This document shows, one piece after another, positions 7,917 through 16,826 of a DNA stretch of 64,000 nucleotides. Position numbers and translations under genes: made by a program. How positions within the stretch are numbered: the stretch's first letter is position 1; each line of letters opens with the position of its first letter. The notes beneath the pieces were generated by a model. It did not search any database. It was not told the DNA's origin and saw nothing but the letters and a program-made list of their open reading frames with translations. The stretch comes from Clostridiales bacterium (GTDB taxonomy: Bacteria > Bacillota > Clostridia > Christensenellales > Borkfalkiaceae): positions 1 through 64,000 of the forward strand of contig SVHW01000007.1 of assembly GCA_015055655.1 (NCBI GenBank). The letters are read 5' to 3'.

Positions 7917-8846
7917 TTATAATACCAATCCTTTCGTTCTTTCTGCGCCAAGCGCGATATTCATACACTCGATTGCCGCGCCGCTTGCGCCTTTGCCCAA
8001 ATTATCATACGAGGCGAGAAGGAGAATTCTCTCTTCGTTGCCCGCCACGGCAATTTTCATACTGTCCTTTTGCGCGTTGGCAAGCCCTGAAAGCAAGCCG
8101 CCTTCGTCTACGCCGTCTACGTACTGTACGAAATTGCCCGCGTATTTTGCCTTATACAACGCCTTAATCTCTTCGATACCGCCTTTCTTAAGCTGACTGG
8201 CAAACAAAGGCACGGTAACCGTCATACCGCTGTAAAAATCTGACACTATCGGGCAGAAAATAGGCGCGTTTTCCAAGCCGCAAACCGCTTTCATTTCCTT
8301 TAAGTGTTTATGTTGCTGGCCAAGCGCGTATTGTCTTGGCGCATCCAAAAGCGGATTTCTATTTTCGTCTTCATATTCGGCAATCATCTTCTTGCCGCCG
8401 CCCGAATACCCCGTAATCGAGTGACAGGTTAACAAAGCGTCTTTATCCAAATATCCCGCTTCTATTAACGGATACACGAGCGCGATAAAGCCGCTGGCGT
8501 GACAACCGGGCACGGCGATACGTTTGGACTGCGTAATTTTTTCCTCGTGTCCTTTCGACAGCTCGGGAAAGCCATACGCCCAGTTTGGAAGCGTTCTATG
8601 CGCCGTGGACGCGTCGATAACCGTTACTTTATCGCTTTCCACAAAGGAAACCGCTTCCCTTGCCGCGTCGTCGGGCAAACATAAAAATACTACGTCGGCG
8701 GAATTGATTGCCGCTTTGCGCGCCGCCGCGTCTTTGCGCAATTCGTCGGGCAAGACAATCAACTCTACGTCTTCTCTATCCGCTATTCTCTCATATATCC
8801 GCAAACCCGTCGTGCCTGCGCTGCCGTCAATAAATACTTTTTTCAT
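7917..8846 (-). CDS. argC: N-acetyl-gamma-glutamyl-phosphate reductase (short type)
   Basis: NADPH-dependent reductase making N-acetylglutamate 5-semialdehyde. At 309 residues it belongs to the shorter ArgC class. GSAGTTGLRIYERI is the N-terminal dinucleotide loop; the active-site Cys is C115 in VPGCHASGF, the GCHA(S/T)G form typical of the short class rather than GCYPT. HSITGYSGGGKKM follows. It lies between argH (18 nt upstream) and argJ (13 nt downstream) in the operon. Confidence 0.95.
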   Translation of the reverse strand: MKKVFIDGSAGTTGLRIYERIADREDVELIVLPDELRKDAAARKAAINSADVVFLCLPDDAAREAVSFVESDKVTVIDASTAHRTLPNWAYGFPELSKGHEEKITQSKRIAVPGCHASGFIALVYPLIEAGYLDKDALLTCHSITGYSGGGKKMIAEYEDENRNPLLDAPRQYALGQQHKHLKEMKAVCGLENAPIFCPIVSDFYSGMTVTVPLFASQLKKGGIEEIKALYKAKYAGNFVQYVDGVDEGGLLSGLANAQKDSMKIAVAGNEERILLLASYDNLGKGASGAAIECMNIALGAERTKGLVL

Positions 8847-8864
8847 CTCTACTCCTAACGCAAA

Positions 8865-10235
8865 TCAAAGCTGCGTTTTCACCCAAGCGATTTGCTTGCG
8901 AACCGATTTGGGCGAAGCGCCGCCCAAGCTGTTGCGCTTTTCTACGCACGTTTCCAAAGAAATTTCTTGATACAAATCTTCCGCAAACAATTCGCTATGC
9001 TTTTTATAATCGTCCAAGGGCAAATCGTCAAGCACCGTGTTCTTTGCGATACACTCGGCAACCAGCTGCCCTACGATTTTATACGCCGTTCTAAAAGGCA
9101 TACCTTTCTTTGCTAAATAATCGGCAAGGTCGGTGGCGTTGATAAAGCCTTTTTGCGCCGCGCAATAGGTGTTTTCCTTCAATACCTTCATCGTCGCAAT
9201 CATCGGCGTGAACACTTCTAAACATACCTTCACCGTGTCCAGCGCGTCGAATACCGTCTCCTTGTCCTCTTGCATATCCTTGTTGTACGCCAGCGGCAAG
9301 CCTTTGAGTATCGTCAGCATCGCCATTAAATCGCCGTACACTCTACCCGTCTTACCACGTACGAGTTCTGCCATATCAGGATTCTTCTTTTGCGGCATTA
9401 TCGACGAGCCCGTCGTGTACGAATCGTCCAATTCGATAAACTTAAATTCCCAGCTCGACCATAAAATCACTTCCTCGGAGAAACGAGAAAGGTGCGTCAT
9501 CACAAGCGCAAACGCCGACAAAAGTTCTACGCAGAAATCTCTATCCGATACGCCGTCGATGCTGTTTTGCATTACGCCGTCAAAACCCAGCTTCGCCGCC
9601 GCAAACGCCCTATCCGTGGGATACGTCGTACCAGCCAGCGCGCAAGAACCAAGCGGAGAATAATTCATATTCTTCACCGCGTTTTCGATGCGTTGAATAT
9701 CCCGCAAAAACATCATTGCGTACGCCATCAATTGATGGCCAAAGGAAATGGGCTGCGCGCGTTGCAAATGCGTATACGCAGGCGCGATAACGTCCGCCGT
9801 TTCTTCCGCTTTTGCCAACACCGCTTTGATAAGGTCTTTTATCAGCGACACCACGATTTCCGCTTCGTCACGAAGGTACAAACGGATATCCACCGCCACT
9901 TGGTCGTTACGGCTTCTTGCCGTATGCAAACGTTTGCCTGCGTCCCCGATGCGTTTGGTGAGTTCCGCCTCGATAAACATATGGATATCTTCCGCATCCG
10001 TATCAAACGTGAGTTTGCCCTCGTTGATATCCTGCAAAATCCCCTCTAACCCGTCGATGATTTTATCCACTTCCGCTTGCGGCAAAATGCCTTGCTTTGC
10101 CAACATCGACGCGTGCGCCATCGAGCCTTTTATATCCTGCGCGTACATCCTACAATCTACGCGAAGGGACGAATTGAAATCGTCTGCCTTTTTATCGAGC
10201 GCTTTTTGAAAGCGTCCTGCCCACATTTTTTCCAT
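8865..10235 (-). CDS. argH: Argininosuccinate lyase
   Basis: Splits argininosuccinate into arginine and fumarate, the last step of the pathway. Fumarase/aspartase superfamily, with MWAGRF at the N-terminus, TARSRNDQVAVD, THLQRAQPISFGH and the signature GSSIMPQKKNPD. The ORF track starts at a GTG (10247); ATG codons at 10235 and 10226 are alternatives. 10235 (MEKMWAGRF) is chosen from family length, but no ribosome-binding site is strong enough to settle it. A GC-rich hairpin lies just upstream (10251-10276) and may limit translation. Confidence 0.95.
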   Translation of the reverse strand: MEKMWAGRFQKALDKKADDFNSSLRVDCRMYAQDIKGSMAHASMLAKQGILPQAEVDKIIDGLEGILQDINEGKLTFDTDAEDIHMFIEAELTKRIGDAGKRLHTARSRNDQVAVDIRLYLRDEAEIVVSLIKDLIKAVLAKAEETADVIAPAYTHLQRAQPISFGHQLMAYAMMFLRDIQRIENAVKNMNYSPLGSCALAGTTYPTDRAFAAAKLGFDGVMQNSIDGVSDRDFCVELLSAFALVMTHLSRFSEEVILWSSWEFKFIELDDSYTTGSSIMPQKKNPDMAELVRGKTGRVYGDLMAMLTILKGLPLAYNKDMQEDKETVFDALDTVKVCLEVFTPMIATMKVLKENTYCAAQKGFINATDLADYLAKKGMPFRTAYKIVGQLVAECIAKNTVLDDLPLDDYKKHSELFAEDLYQEISLETCVEKRNSLGGASPKSVRKQIAWVKTQL

Positions 10236-10250
10236 ACTCTTTAACACAGT

Positions 10251-10276
10251 TTGCCCACCGCGTACGCGGTAGGCAA
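10251..10276. promoter_or_regulatory. Hairpin in the argG-argH gap
   Basis: TTGCC-ACCGCG-TA-CGCGGT-GGCAA with one unpaired base in each arm. It sits immediately upstream of the argH start and in the messenger could cover the initiation region or act as an RNA processing site. There is no T run, so it is not a simple terminator. Confidence 0.55.
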
Positions 10277-10332
10277 CTTTTCCTCGTTTATTTTACTTGA
10301 TACGCGCCTTGGTCTATGCGCGCAAATCCTGC

Positions 10333-11559
10333 TTATTTCTTGTTCTTTTGGTTTACTTCCGCTTGCACCTTGATAGGCAAACCGAAGAGGTTGATAAAGC
10401 CCGTTGCGTCCGCTTGGTTATACACGTGGTCTTCCCCGAACGTTGCGATTTCTTCCGAATACAAGGAATAATCACTCCAAGCGCCGGCCTTGATAATGTT
10501 GCCTTTATACAACTTCAAACGCACTTTACCCGTAACGTTTTCTTGCGTTTTATCCACGAACGCGGAAAGCGCTTCACGAAGCGGCGTAAACCATTGTCCG
10601 TTATACACGAGCTCTGCAAAGCATACGGAAAGTTCTTGCTTTTTGTGCATCGTGTATTTATCCAAGCAAAGCGTTTCCAAATAGCTGTGCGCTGCGTATA
10701 AAATATCGCCGCCCGGCGTTTCGTATACGCCACGACACTTCATACCCACCAAACGGTTTTCTACGATATCCAAAAGCCCGATGCCGTTTTCGCCGCCTAC
10801 TTTGTTGAGCGCAAGGATAATTTCCTTCGCACTCATCTTCTTGCCGTCGAGTGCAACCGGTTTGCCCTTTTCAAAATCGAGCGTGATATACGTGGGTTTG
10901 TCGGGCGCTTGCAAAGGCGATACGCCCATTTCCAAGAAACCTTCCTTTTCATACAAAGGTTCGTTGCCGGCGTCTTCCAAATCCAAACCTTCGTGGCTTA
11001 AATGCCAAAGGTTTTTGTCCTTGGAATAGTTCGTTTCACGGTTAATCTTCAAAGGTACGTTGTGCGCTTCCGCATAATCGATTTCCTCTTCACGCGATTT
11101 AATCGACCATTCTCTCCAAGGAGCGATAATCGTCATATCGGGCGCAAACGCCTTTATCGTGAGTTCGAAACGAACTTGGTCGTTCCCCTTACCCGTACAG
11201 CCGTGGCAAATCGCGTCCGCGCCTTCTTTCTTCGCAATTTCTACAATTCTCTTTGCGATGACGGGACGGGCAAACGACGTACCAAGCAAATATTCTTCGT
11301 ATTTCGCGCCAGCCATCATCGTGGGGATAACGTATTCGTCAACGAATTCGTCCGTCAAATCTTCTACGTACAATTTCGACGCGCCCGTCTTTAACGCTTT
11401 TTCTTCCAAGCCGTCCAATTCGTCCGCTTGACCAACGTTGCCGCTTACTGCGATAACTTCGCAGTTATTGTAGTTTTCCTTCAACCAAGGAATAATAATC
11501 GACGTGTCCAAACCGCCCGAATAGGCAAGCACTACTTTTTTGATGTCTTTTTTATCCAT
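10333..11559 (-). CDS. argG: Argininosuccinate synthase
   Basis: ATP-dependent joining of citrulline and aspartate. The 408-residue length is normal. The N-terminal PP-loop [13 protein letters not shown] binds [16 protein letters not shown]-like ([13 protein letters not shown] here), EYAEAH-type and GRSDDILYAAH-type regions ([13 protein letters not shown] here) are conserved. It is the first gene of the arginine operon, preceded by an AAGGAG ribosome-binding site and a consensus promoter. The order argG-H-C-J-B-D-F places the late pathway genes first. Confidence 0.97.
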   Translation of the reverse strand: MDKKDIKKVVLAYSGGLDTSIIIPWLKENYNNCEVIAVSGNVGQADELDGLEEKALKTGASKLYVEDLTDEFVDEYVIPTMMAGAKYEEYLLGTSFARPVIAKRIVEIAKKEGADAICHGCTGKGNDQVRFELTIKAFAPDMTIIAPWREWSIKSREEEIDYAEAHNVPLKINRETNYSKDKNLWHLSHEGLDLEDAGNEPLYEKEGFLEMGVSPLQAPDKPTYITLDFEKGKPVALDGKKMSAKEIILALNKVGGENGIGLLDIVENRLVGMKCRGVYETPGGDILYAAHSYLETLCLDKYTMHKKQELSVCFAELVYNGQWFTPLREALSAFVDKTQENVTGKVRLKLYKGNIIKAGAWSDYSLYSEEIATFGEDHVYNQADATGFINLFGLPIKVQAEVNQKNKK

Positions 11560-11612
11560 TTTTCTCTTTCTCCTTGAAAAGTTTGTTTTCTTTTATCGTT
11601 ACAACCGCCTTC

Positions 11613-11661
11613 CGTTGCATATTTATACGTTTATTTTACAACTTATGCATACACTTGTCAA
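11613..11661 (-). promoter_or_regulatory. argG operon promoter with ArgR-like box
   Basis: TTGACA (11661-11656), 17-bp spacer, TAAAAT (11638-11633). A TGCATATTTATAC element at 11616-11628 lies at the expected transcription start and TATGCATA lies in the spacer; a related TGCATAATTGTATA is at 11713-11726. These AT-rich semi-palindromes resemble ARG boxes bound by ArgR/AhrC, but the match to consensus is partial, so the operator is an inference while the promoter is clear. Confidence 0.6.
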
Positions 11662-11743
11662 ATCATTTTATACATTTATTTTAATAAAATTTTGAATATT
11701 TTGCTTATAAATTGCATAATTGTATAAAATTGTGAATAAAACG

Positions 11744-14158
11744 TTATTTTTGCATAATTGCGAAAACCCGTTCGGCAAAGCGGACCGTTTCCATACCGTC
11801 TTTGGCGTAATAATCGGCGGAAATTTTATCGGCGTAATCTTGGTTAAGCACTGCGCCGCCCACGACGATTTTGCACCAAGGCGCTTTTTCTTTTAACAGC
11901 CGCACCGTTTCTTCCATAGACGGAAGCGTCGTCGTCATCAACGCCGACAAACCGACGAGTGGCGCGTGGTGTTTTACTACTTCGTCCACCACCGTTTGCG
12001 GCGGCACGTCCCGCCCTAAATCTATCGTATCAAAGCCGTAGTTTTCAAGTAGCGTTTTGACGATGTTTTTGCCGATGTCGTGAATATCGCCGCGCACCGT
12101 CGCAATGACGAACTTGCATTTCTTTTCCTGACGTTCCCCTTTTTCCAAAAGGTGCAAACGGATTTTTTCAAAGGCTGATTTTGCCGCTTCCGCGCTCATT
12201 AACAGTTGAGGCAAATACGCGCGTTTTTCCTCGTACGCTTTCCCTATGCAATCGAGGGCAGGCACGATTTCTTCATTGACAATCGACAGCGGAGATTTTT
12301 GCAAGAGCATTTCTCCACAAGCGGATTGCGCCGCTTCTTTTCTGCCGTCCGTTATCGCCGCGTACAACGCCGAACTGTCCGCGCTTTCCTGCGTTGCAAC
12401 CGTTACGTTCGACGGGGAAAGCGTCGCCGTTACCGCCGCAGGCAAACGCTCGGTGGCGAAACGGATATATTCCGCACAACCCGTATCGTGACCGTTTAAC
12501 GCGCAAAAGGCGGTGTATATCTTTTGCATTTCTATCGACGAAGGATTGATAATCGCGCCCGATAAGCCGTTTTGCAACGCGCAGGCAAAGAACGTAGCGT
12601 TTATCGTTTCCCTTGACGGCAACCCAAACGATACGTTGGATACGCCAAGCGTAGTGTTTACGCCAAGCGTTTGCTTACAATACCGCAACGCCTTCAGCGT
12701 CGTTTCCGCCGCCGTTTTATCCGTCGCTATCGACGTCGTCAACGTGTCGATGAAAATATCCTTTTTCGCAATGCCGTATTTTGCCGCTTCCGTTATAATT
12801 TTCTCGGCAATCGCCACTCTTCCTTCCCACGTTTCGGGAATCCCGTTTTCGTCTAACGTGAGCGCCACCACCGCGCCGCCGTATTTTTTGACCAACGGAA
12901 GGACGGCGTCCATACTCTCTTGTTTACCGTTTACGGAATTGATAAGCGGTTTACCGTTATACACGCGCAGCGCGCTTTCGAGCGCTTCTACGGAAGAAGT
13001 GTCGATTTGTAAAGGCAAATCCACTACCGCTTGAATACTCTCTACGTAACTCGTTAACGTCGCTTTTTCGTCAATCCCCGGCAAGCCGACGTTGACGTCG
13101 AGAATATGCGCGCCGTTATCACGCTGCGTTATCGCTTCGTTTAACGCGTACTCTTTATCCCCGTCCAAAAGGGCTTGTTTGAAACGCTTTTTCCCCGTGG
13201 GGTTAATTCTTTCCCCGATAATCAAGGGCTTATCAAACGTTACCGCGTGCGTATACGACGATACCCACGAAATCTTTTTTTCCGTGATAGAACGAGGCGC
13301 TATCGACATCGCTCCACTTACCGTCTTTTGAATATACTGCGGCGTCGTACCGCAACAGCCGCCAAGCACTCTTGCGCCCATACGCGCAAACTCTGCCATA
13401 TGCGTTGCAAATTCTTCTGCGCTGCAATCGTACACGGTGTTGCCCTTTTCCACCCGCGGCAAGCCTGCGTTGGGCTTCACTATTACGGGCAGGGACGACA
13501 CTTTTAACAAACGCTCTACCACGCCTTGTAATTGCTTAGGGCCAAGCGAACAATTCGCGCCAAGCGCGTCCACGCCCAAGCCTTCCAGCATAGCCACCAT
13601 CGCTTCGGGACTTGCGCCCGTCATCAGCTTTTCGTCGTTGCCGTACGCGCACGAAACGAATATGGGCAAATCGCTGTTTTCCTTCGCGGCAAGCACCGCC
13701 GCCTTCGTTTCGTAAGCGTCGCCCATCGTTTCGATAAAAATCAAATCCGCGCCGTATTTGACGCCTAATTTTACCGTCGTTGCAAACGTTGCCACCGCTT
13801 CTTCAAAAGCAAAATCACCGTACGGTTTTAACAGCTTTCCCAAAGGCCCGATATCGAGCGCTACCCATTGTTTTTCGTCGTCCGTTTTCGCCGCGCGCGC
13901 GTTCGCAAGCGCCGCGCGAATAATTTCTTCCAGCTCCGTATTCGAAAATTTTAAGACGTTTGCGCCGAAGGTGTTGGCGCAGACGATATTACTGCCTGCT
14001 TCAAAATACGCGCGGTGAATTTTTATCAACTCTTCTGCGTGCGTTACGTTCCAACGCTCCGGCAACTCGCCAAGAGGTAAGCCAGCTGATTGCAAAAGCG
14101 TGCCCGTTCCACCGTCCATATACACGGTATTTTGTTGTAAATACTCTTTAACGTTCAT
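11744..14158 (-). CDS. metH: Cobalamin-dependent methionine synthase lacking reactivation domain
   Basis: Transfers a methyl group from methyltetrahydrofolate to homocysteine through cobalamin. In its 804 residues the domains are: homocysteine/zinc-binding (about 1-290, with GANCSLGP and GGCCGTTPQ carrying the zinc Cys), pterin-binding (about 310-570, GERINPTGKKRFK), B12 cap (about 590-680) and cobalamin Rossmann domain (about 680-804) with the base-off motif D691-x-H693-x-x-G696. The fourth, S-adenosylmethionine-dependent reactivation domain of E. coli MetH is absent and is supplied by the adjacent gene. It lies four bases after that gene in the metF-reactivase-metH operon. Confidence 0.96.
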   Translation of the reverse strand: MNVKEYLQQNTVYMDGGTGTLLQSAGLPLGELPERWNVTHAEELIKIHRAYFEAGSNIVCANTFGANVLKFSNTELEEIIRAALANARAAKTDDEKQWVALDIGPLGKLLKPYGDFAFEEAVATFATTVKLGVKYGADLIFIETMGDAYETKAAVLAAKENSDLPIFVSCAYGNDEKLMTGASPEAMVAMLEGLGVDALGANCSLGPKQLQGVVERLLKVSSLPVIVKPNAGLPRVEKGNTVYDCSAEEFATHMAEFARMGARVLGGCCGTTPQYIQKTVSGAMSIAPRSITEKKISWVSSYTHAVTFDKPLIIGERINPTGKKRFKQALLDGDKEYALNEAITQRDNGAHILDVNVGLPGIDEKATLTSYVESIQAVVDLPLQIDTSSVEALESALRVYNGKPLINSVNGKQESMDAVLPLVKKYGGAVVALTLDENGIPETWEGRVAIAEKIITEAAKYGIAKKDIFIDTLTTSIATDKTAAETTLKALRYCKQTLGVNTTLGVSNVSFGLPSRETINATFFACALQNGLSGAIINPSSIEMQKIYTAFCALNGHDTGCAEYIRFATERLPAAVTATLSPSNVTVATQESADSSALYAAITDGRKEAAQSACGEMLLQKSPLSIVNEEIVPALDCIGKAYEEKRAYLPQLLMSAEAAKSAFEKIRLHLLEKGERQEKKCKFVIATVRGDIHDIGKNIVKTLLENYGFDTIDLGRDVPPQTVVDEVVKHHAPLVGLSALMTTTLPSMEETVRLLKEKAPWCKIVVGGAVLNQDYADKISADYYAKDGMETVRFAERVFAIMQK

Positions 14159-14161
14159 TTT

Positions 14162-14815
14162 TTACCTTTTGAACTGACAATTTTCTTTCGTACAATCGGC
14201 GCAAAAATGCGCGGCGTTTTTTTCGTTTTTACCTATCGGGAGTATCGCCGTCACCGATTTCGTCGGCGACATCAATAACCCGTCGTTTAACGTTAGCCCT
14301 ATATGCGTTTCGGGACGCAACCAAGCAAATATGTCCCTTTGCTTTTCTAACGGGAAATCGCCGTAGCCTGCGCTAAACCGCGCACCCGCGCAATAGCCCG
14401 CCCGTTTCGCCCCGTTTTGCATTTCTTCGCAAAATACGTCGCAAAGACGTTCGATACGTTCTGCGCCCAGCGCCTGCATAAACAGGGCGCGCGTGGGAGA
14501 AACGCTTTCCTCCGCCAAAATCAGCCTATCGATATCCAAGCCCACCGTTGCCGCAAAAACGACGGCGTACTCTGCGCCTTGCAAACGAGTTTTTATCAAA
14601 TTTCCACTATCCTGCCAACGGCAAAGCAAAGTTTCCACAGGAAAAACGGCGTAACACACCCGATAAGAAAATGCGTTTTCGCTGCGTTGTATACAAGCAG
14701 CCAACACGTCGTCTATCGCCGACGACGTTTCGCCACGATAGCCTGCGTAACGCAAGACTTCTTTTTTATCCACGCCCGTAAGCGCGTACGTTTTCGTGAA
14801 AATTTTATTCAGCAT
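14162..14815 (-). CDS. Stand-alone methionine synthase reactivation-domain protein
   Basis: A 217-residue protein equivalent to the C-terminal AdoMet-binding reactivation module of MetH, which remethylates cob(II)alamin after accidental oxidation. The family pattern RFSAGYGDFPLEKQRDIF followed by IGLTLNDGLLMSPTKSVTAI is clear. The extreme C-terminus holds a Cys pair (HFCADCTKENC) that could bind metal. It overlaps the end of metF by 11 bases and precedes metH by three, so the three are translationally linked. Split MetH systems are known in Clostridia and other lineages. Confidence 0.9.
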   Translation of the reverse strand: MLNKIFTKTYALTGVDKKEVLRYAGYRGETSSAIDDVLAACIQRSENAFSYRVCYAVFPVETLLCRWQDSGNLIKTRLQGAEYAVVFAATVGLDIDRLILAEESVSPTRALFMQALGAERIERLCDVFCEEMQNGAKRAGYCAGARFSAGYGDFPLEKQRDIFAWLRPETHIGLTLNDGLLMSPTKSVTAILPIGKNEKNAAHFCADCTKENCQFKR

Positions 14816-15692
14816 TTTTTCCTAAAATGTTTGAAAGATTGCTTTGGATTTTTTCCGCTATTTCCGGTTTGTTCATAGAATATACGTGCACGTTGTAAAT
14901 GCCATTTGCGTATAAATCGATAATTTGGTCGGTTGCGTACGCAATCCCTGCCTGTTTCATTGCGTCGGGGTCGTCGCCGAATTTATCCACGAGCGATTTA
15001 AAACGTTGGGGCATAAACGAACCGGAAAGTTTCATCGCCCTCTCCACTTGCTTGGCGTTGGTTATCGGCATAATACCGGCAACTATCGGCACGGTGATGC
15101 CTACTTGACGGATTTTATATAAGAAATTATACAACAAATTATTGTCAAAGAACATTTGCGTCGTTAAAAAATCGCAACCAGCGTCCACCTTCGCTTTTAA
15201 ATACGCAATGTCTTCTCTTTGCGTATTGCTTTCGGGATGAACTTCGGGATAACAAGCCCCGCCAATGCAAAAATCGCCGCCGCTTTGCTTGATGTCTGCA
15301 ATTAAGTCTACGGCGTGCTGATACGCCCAACCGCTGCGGTCTGCATTTTGCAATTCCTGCGGAATATCGCCGCGGAGTGCCATTACGTTTTGTACGCCTG
15401 CCGCCTTGAAATCTTCAATGCGCTGCTTGACCGTTTCGCGCGTAGACGAAACGCACGTGAGGTGCGCAAGCGAAGGCACGCCGAATTCCGCCTTGATGTT
15501 TTTGGCGATTTCCAACGTGTATTTACTGGTGCCGCCACCTGCGCCGTAAGTGACGCTCATAAACGCAGGCTTTAAGCGCGCAATTTCCTCCGTCGCCGTT
15601 TTTACGCTGTCGTAAACGTCGTCCGTTTTGGGCGGAAAAACCTCGAAAGAGAGCGAATATTTCTTTTCTTGAAACAGCTGGGTGAGTTTCAT
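14805..15692 (-). CDS. metF: 5,10-methylenetetrahydrofolate reductase
   Basis: FAD-dependent TIM-barrel enzyme (295 residues) that makes 5-methyltetrahydrofolate for MetH. Conserved elements are the N-terminal SFEVFPPKTD with the catalytic Glu, SVTYGAGGGT, LAHLTCVSSTRE, VMALRGDIP, CIGGACYPEVHPES and TQMFFDNNLLY. It is the first gene of the operon. The ATG follows an AAGGGGA-type ribosome-binding site. No SAM or cobalamin riboswitch is visible in the short leader. Confidence 0.96.
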   Translation of the reverse strand: MKLTQLFQEKKYSLSFEVFPPKTDDVYDSVKTATEEIARLKPAFMSVTYGAGGGTSKYTLEIAKNIKAEFGVPSLAHLTCVSSTRETVKQRIEDFKAAGVQNVMALRGDIPQELQNADRSGWAYQHAVDLIADIKQSGGDFCIGGACYPEVHPESNTQREDIAYLKAKVDAGCDFLTTQMFFDNNLLYNFLYKIRQVGITVPIVAGIMPITNAKQVERAMKLSGSFMPQRFKSLVDKFGDDPDAMKQAGIAYATDQIIDLYANGIYNVHVYSMNKPEIAEKIQSNLSNILGKNAE

Positions 15693-15744
15693 ACGTTTCC
15701 CCTTGCCTTAAAGTTTATTATAATTTCATTATAATACCGATTAT

Positions 15745-15773
15745 ATTATACTACTTGAAAAATATTTTTTCAA
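15745..15773 (-). promoter_or_regulatory. metF promoter with overlapping palindrome
   Basis: TTGAAA (15773-15768), 17-bp spacer, TATAAT (15750-15745). A near-perfect palindrome TTGAAAAA-TAT-TTTTTCAA (15755-15773) covers the -35 box and most of the spacer and could be a repressor site. The promoter diverges from the trmO promoter 36 bp away. Confidence 0.7.
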
Positions 15774-15808
15774 CGTTTTTACAGGGCTTTTTCAGCTTTT
15801 TTATTCGC

Positions 15809-15837
15809 TTGACAAAGAAAAGAGAAAGTTTTATAAT
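15809..15837 (+). promoter_or_regulatory. trmO promoter (leaderless geometry)
   Basis: TTGACA (15809-15814), 17-bp spacer, TATAAT (15832-15837), a full consensus. A start seven bases after the -10 box falls at 15844, the A of the ATG, and no Shine-Dalgarno sequence is present. Confidence 0.85.
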
Positions 15838-15843
15838 AAAATT

Positions 15844-16533
15844 ATGAAAAACGAAACGTTTACCATCACACCCGTTGCGTATATTCACAACGATTTTAAA
15901 GAAAAATTCGGGATTCCCCGTCAAAGCGGAAGAGCGCCTTCCGCGCTTTCCCGTATCGTGTTTGCAGAAGGCTATCGCGACGAGAGCGCCGTGCGCGGCA
16001 TTGAAGGGTTTTCCCATTTATGGCTGTTATTCTCCTTTTCACAAACTCCTGAAAAAAACTTTTCCCCTACCGTACGGCCACCGCGGCTGGGCGGCAACGA
16101 ACGGGTGGGCGTATTTGCCAGCCGTTCCCCTTTCCGTCCTAACCGTATCGGCCTTTCGTGCGTGGAATTGATTGCCGTGGAAAAGACGGAACGCGAGGGC
16201 TGCGTTTTGGTGGTGGCAGGCGCAGATTTATTGGACGGCACACCGATTGTCGATATTAAGCCGTATCTGCCTTTTGCCGATTGCAAAAAGGACGCCGTCG
16301 GCGGCTATGCCCAGCGACACGAAAACGACCGATTGCAGGTATCCTTCCCTACGTCGCTGTTGGAAAAAATCCCCACAGCGAAACGCGAAGGATTGAAAGA
16401 GTGCCTCGCCGACGACCCACGCCCTTCCTATCAAGAAGACGGGCGTATTTACGGAATGCGCTATGGCGAATTTGAAATACGCTTCACCGTCGACAACGGT
16501 ATCTTGACGGTGCTAAACGTGGATAACGCATAA
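15844..16533 (+). CDS. trmO: tRNA (N6-threonylcarbamoyladenosine37-N6)-methyltransferase TrmO
   Basis: SAM-dependent N6-methylation of t6A37 in tRNA-Thr. The 229-residue protein has the N-terminal TsaA/YaeB beta-barrel (about 1-140: TPVAYIHNDFKEKFGIPRQ, FSHLWLLFSF, VGVFASRSPFRPNRIGLS) and the short C-terminal domain (about 170-225, ending YGMRYGEFEIRFTV). The N-terminus matches family length, so the ATG at 15844 is secure although it lacks a ribosome-binding site. Single-gene unit with its own promoter and a strong terminator. Confidence 0.95.
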   Translation: MKNETFTITPVAYIHNDFKEKFGIPRQSGRAPSALSRIVFAEGYRDESAVRGIEGFSHLWLLFSFSQTPEKNFSPTVRPPRLGGNERVGVFASRSPFRPNRIGLSCVELIAVEKTEREGCVLVVAGADLLDGTPIVDIKPYLPFADCKKDAVGGYAQRHENDRLQVSFPTSLLEKIPTAKREGLKECLADDPRPSYQEDGRIYGMRYGEFEIRFTVDNGILTVLNVDNA

Positions 16534-16534
16534 T

Positions 16535-16573
16535 AAAACGCCGCCCGCGGCAAACAGCCACGGGCGGCGTTTT
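16535..16573. terminator. Bidirectional terminator trmO / minE-like
   Basis: A 13-bp perfect stem AAAACGCCGCCCG / CGGGCGGCGTTTT around a 13-nt loop. It lies between the convergent trmO and minD-minE-like genes with T runs for both directions. Confidence 0.92.
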
Positions 16574-16574
16574 T

Positions 16575-16817
16575 CTATTTTAATACGTTGAATTTTTTGA
16601 TGCGTTCCGCCTCAAAAGATAGGGATACGTGATACGTGCCGTTTTTACAGGACAGTTCCATCCTCGGCAAGCCTATTACGTCGAAATACTCGTTAAATTT
16701 CTCCGCAAAATCCTGTAAAACCAACGATTTACAAGCGTCGCTCATCAACGACTTATCCCCTTGTATGACGTCGTTTACACGTTTAAATTCTTCCAACGCT
16801 TTCGTGTTTCGTCGCAT
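16575..16817 (-). CDS. Divergent MinE-like small protein
   Basis: An 80-residue protein encoded 9 nt downstream of minD, the place of minE in many Bacillota. The C-terminal half (LVLQDFAEKFNEYFDVIG, then short strands MELSCKNGTYHVSLSF) has the helix-strand-strand pattern and spacing of the MinE dimerisation domain (E. coli: [20 protein letters not shown]). Identity is low and the usual N-terminal membrane-binding stretch is not obvious. If it is MinE it would set the position of MinD at the membrane and thus the division site. It could instead be an unrelated small MinD partner. The homology is inferred from position and pattern. Confidence 0.55.
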   Translation of the reverse strand: MRRNTKALEEFKRVNDVIQGDKSLMSDACKSLVLQDFAEKFNEYFDVIGLPRMELSCKNGTYHVSLSFEAERIKKFNVLK

Positions 16818-16826
16818 ACCTGCCCC

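Noticed and set aside
15693-15843. SAM or cobalamin riboswitch before metF
   Set aside because: The leader after the predicted start is short and A+T-rich and lacks the conserved core of either class.
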